Assembly (NCBI GenBank): GCA_946538475.1
Contig: CAMNGN010000105.1
Span: 1 to 6,810, forward strand
Direction: 5' to 3'
DNA from: an uncultured Blautia sp.
Lineage (GTDB): Bacteria; Bacillota; Clostridia; Lachnospirales; Lachnospiraceae
Length of the DNA: 6,810 nucleotides
Shown here: positions 5,768-6,810 of the stretch, one piece after another
Position numbering within the stretch: position 1 is the first letter of the stretch
Layout of the letters: each line of letters begins with the position of its first letter
Made by a program: the position numbers and the translations under genes
Notes under the pieces: model-generated
What the model saw: the letters and a program-made list of their open reading frames with translations, nothing else
Told to the model about the DNA's origin: nothing
Databases searched by the model: none

Positions 5768-5804
5768 TATCTGTTCAGGGCCGAACAGTTACTCCATCAT
5801 TTTT
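5768..5804. repeat. short palindromic repeat, unit B, overlapping the udp stop codon
   Basis: A 37-bp unit with core CTGTTC-AGGGCC-GAACAG (5771-5788), a 6-bp stem. Its right end (TCATTTTTT) contains the udp TGA stop and part of the terminal lysine codons. The matching TCATTTTT at the end of unit A looks like a copy of that gene end, so the pair probably arose by tandem duplication. No convincing T-tract follows either hairpin on the minus strand, so a terminator role is doubtful. Confidence 0.75.
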
Positions 5805-6567
5805 TGTCTTCCATGATCAGATTTTTGATCGCTTCCACGGCGACACGAACTGCCAGATCGGTATCATGCACCTGCGGATTGTCAAGCCCTGCCTTTGCTC
5901 TCTCCTGATTGGCCACGACAAGGAAAGTAGATCCGCACCTGACCTTGAGGGCGCTTGCCACTATGAAGAGCGCCGCCGATTCCATCTCGGAAGCCTTGGT
6001 TCCCAGTTTAAGCCATGCGTCCCATTTATTCAAGAGTTCGTAGCTCACCGGCTTTGTCTCGGGAGAATGCTGTCCGTAGAACGAATCCTTGCATTCTACC
6101 ACGCCCGTGTGGAAAGTCGTGCCAAGATCGGTGGCCGCTTTTACAAGAGCGTTGACCACCTGAAAATCGGCGACTGCCGGAAATTCGATAGGCGCGTATT
6201 CCTTGCTGGTGCCCTCCATCCTGATTGCTCCCGTAGCAACCACGATATCTCCGCCTTTAACGTCGATATCCATACCGCCGCAGGTTCCGATACGGATGAA
6301 TGTGTCCGCACCGGCCTGAACCAGCTCTTCCATCGCGATGGAAGCAGAGGGGCCGCCGATACCTGTCGAGGTGACCGATACCTTCTCGCCGCACAGCGTT
6401 CCGGTGTATGTCACATACTCACGGCTGTCCGCGATAAGGACCGGATCGTCGAAATACTTCGCGATCTTCACACACCTTTTGGGATCTCCCGGCATGATCA
6501 CATACCTTCCGACTTCTCCCGGAGCTACCTGAATATGATAAAACCTTCCATTGTCTGAGTAAAGCAT
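5797..6567 (-). CDS. udp: uridine phosphorylase-like nucleoside phosphorylase
   Basis: Cytoplasmic enzyme of 256 residues from the PNP/UDP phosphorylase superfamily, expected to split a nucleoside with phosphate into free base and ribose-1-phosphate for pyrimidine salvage. Visible motifs: phosphate-binding PGDP (26-29), the family signature STGIGGPSASIAMEEL (67-82), RIGTCGG (92-98), EFPAVADF (128-135) as in enterobacterial Udp, and the ribose-binding EMES (194-197). The length matches E. coli Udp (253). The base-recognition loop differs: where E. coli has GQER this protein reads GQHS (165-168), and the later NRT is NQE (220-222), so preference for uridine is likely but not certain. AAAGGAG (6577-6583) lies 9 nt before the ATG. 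The gene is 27 nt after the preceding partial gene, with no terminator between, so they are probably cotranscribed. Its stop codon lies inside a short repeat. Confidence 0.88.
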   Translation of the reverse strand: MLYSDNGRFYHIQVAPGEVGRYVIMPGDPKRCVKIAKYFDDPVLIADSREYVTYTGTLCGEKVSVTSTGIGGPSASIAMEELVQAGADTFIRIGTCGGMDIDVKGGDIVVATGAIRMEGTSKEYAPIEFPAVADFQVVNALVKAATDLGTTFHTGVVECKDSFYGQHSPETKPVSYELLNKWDAWLKLGTKASEMESAALFIVASALKVRCGSTFLVVANQERAKAGLDNPQVHDTDLAVRVAVEAIKNLIMEDKK

Positions 6568-6594
6568 TTTTTTGTTCTCCTTTCTTTAACTTAT

Positions 6595-6810
6595 TTATTC
6601 GGCCTCGATCACGCAGTCAGTGTATTCTTTCTCGCCAACTTTCAAAGTCACACCCTCTGCAACGACCACGCGGGCTGAGTCCTGCACATCCAGTTCTTCT
6701 ATAAGAGAATCTCCCGTCACGTTCCACACGGCATCACCCTCAAGCTTTATGCTGATATGATTGGCACCGTTGTCGAAAATGAGGTTTGCCACCTGTCCGA
6801 TACTGTAATA
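6595..6810 (-). CDS. C-terminal end of an unrecognised protein, cut by the window edge
   Basis: The frame is open from the TAA at 6595-6597 to the window edge, giving the last 71 residues of a longer protein. A GTG at 6790-6792 could be a start, but no ribosome binding site precedes it and the frame continues upstream (YYSIGQ), so a partial gene is the better reading. The segment alternates hydrophobic and polar residues in short strands with turns (ISIKLEGDAVWNVTGDS, then VVVAEGVTLKVGEKEY). This recalls the C-terminal rungs of beta-helix or adhesin-like extracellular proteins, with WNVTGDS as the most family-like motif. That is only a resemblance and I assign no function. The udp gene follows after 27 nt. 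Confidence 0.65.
   Translation of the reverse strand, partial: YYSIGQVANLIFDNGANHISIKLEGDAVWNVTGDSLIEELDVQDSARVVVAEGVTLKVGEKEYTDCVIEAE

Noticed and set aside
5727..5804. CRISPR array suggested by regularly spaced palindromes after udp
   Set aside because: Only two units occur with essentially no spacer, and the repeated part includes the udp stop codon. This fits tandem duplication of a small palindromic repeat.
5866..6558. Plus-strand open frame opposite udp (230 codons)
   Set aside because: It is a shadow of the udp reading frame; His/Arg/Cys-rich translation with no recognisable domain.
6595..6792. Small 65-residue gene starting at GTG 6792
   Set aside because: No ribosome binding site precedes the GTG and the frame stays open to the window edge, so it is more likely the end of a longer gene.

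Overview
The window looks like chromosomal DNA of a Gram-positive anaerobe of the Clostridia, most likely Lachnospirales. This rests on the protein families, the GGAGG-type ribosome binding sites, the roughly even base composition and the style of the small palindromic repeats. The taxonomic call is an inference, since no rRNA or other marker gene is present.

Layout. Positions 1-164 carry no recognisable gene but hold a plausible promoter and an AATATCA dyad. Positions 165-296 are a 132-bp non-coding miniature mobile element with 16-bp terminal inverted repeats, flanked by a perfect 8-bp target duplication. It sits in the leader of a plus-strand gene (402-1880) for a two-domain polyphosphate:AMP phosphotransferase of the PPK2 family. 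A 20-bp perfect stem (1884-1926) between two convergent genes should end transcription in both directions. Everything to the right is on the minus strand. In order of transcription it is: the 3' end of an unrecognised beta-strand-rich protein (6595 to beyond the edge), a uridine phosphorylase-like nucleoside phosphorylase (5797-6567), a LysR-type regulator (4784-5695), and a complete methionine ABC transporter, metN-metI-metQ (4666 down to 1933).

How the genes fit together. MetN (ATPase), MetI (permease) and MetQ (binding protein) form one importer for methionine. The LysR protein resembles the streptococcal MtaR/CpsY methionine regulators. Upstream of metN, on its own side, lies a near-ideal LysR-type box, TATAG-N7-CTATA, centred about 66 bp before the predicted transcription start. 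The predicted leader is only about 20 nt, too short for a SAM riboswitch or T-box, so control by this regulator is the simplest model. The polyphosphate kinase and the nucleoside phosphorylase are nucleotide-metabolism genes with no evident link to methionine.

Most notable: (1) the miniature element with intact target duplication in the pap leader, and two 37-38 bp tandem repeats at the udp 3' end that share its terminal palindrome; (2) the LysR box with textbook spacing; (3) a MetQ with a signal peptide but no cysteine anywhere, so it cannot be a lipoprotein. I see no CRISPR array, RNA gene, phage or defence system.
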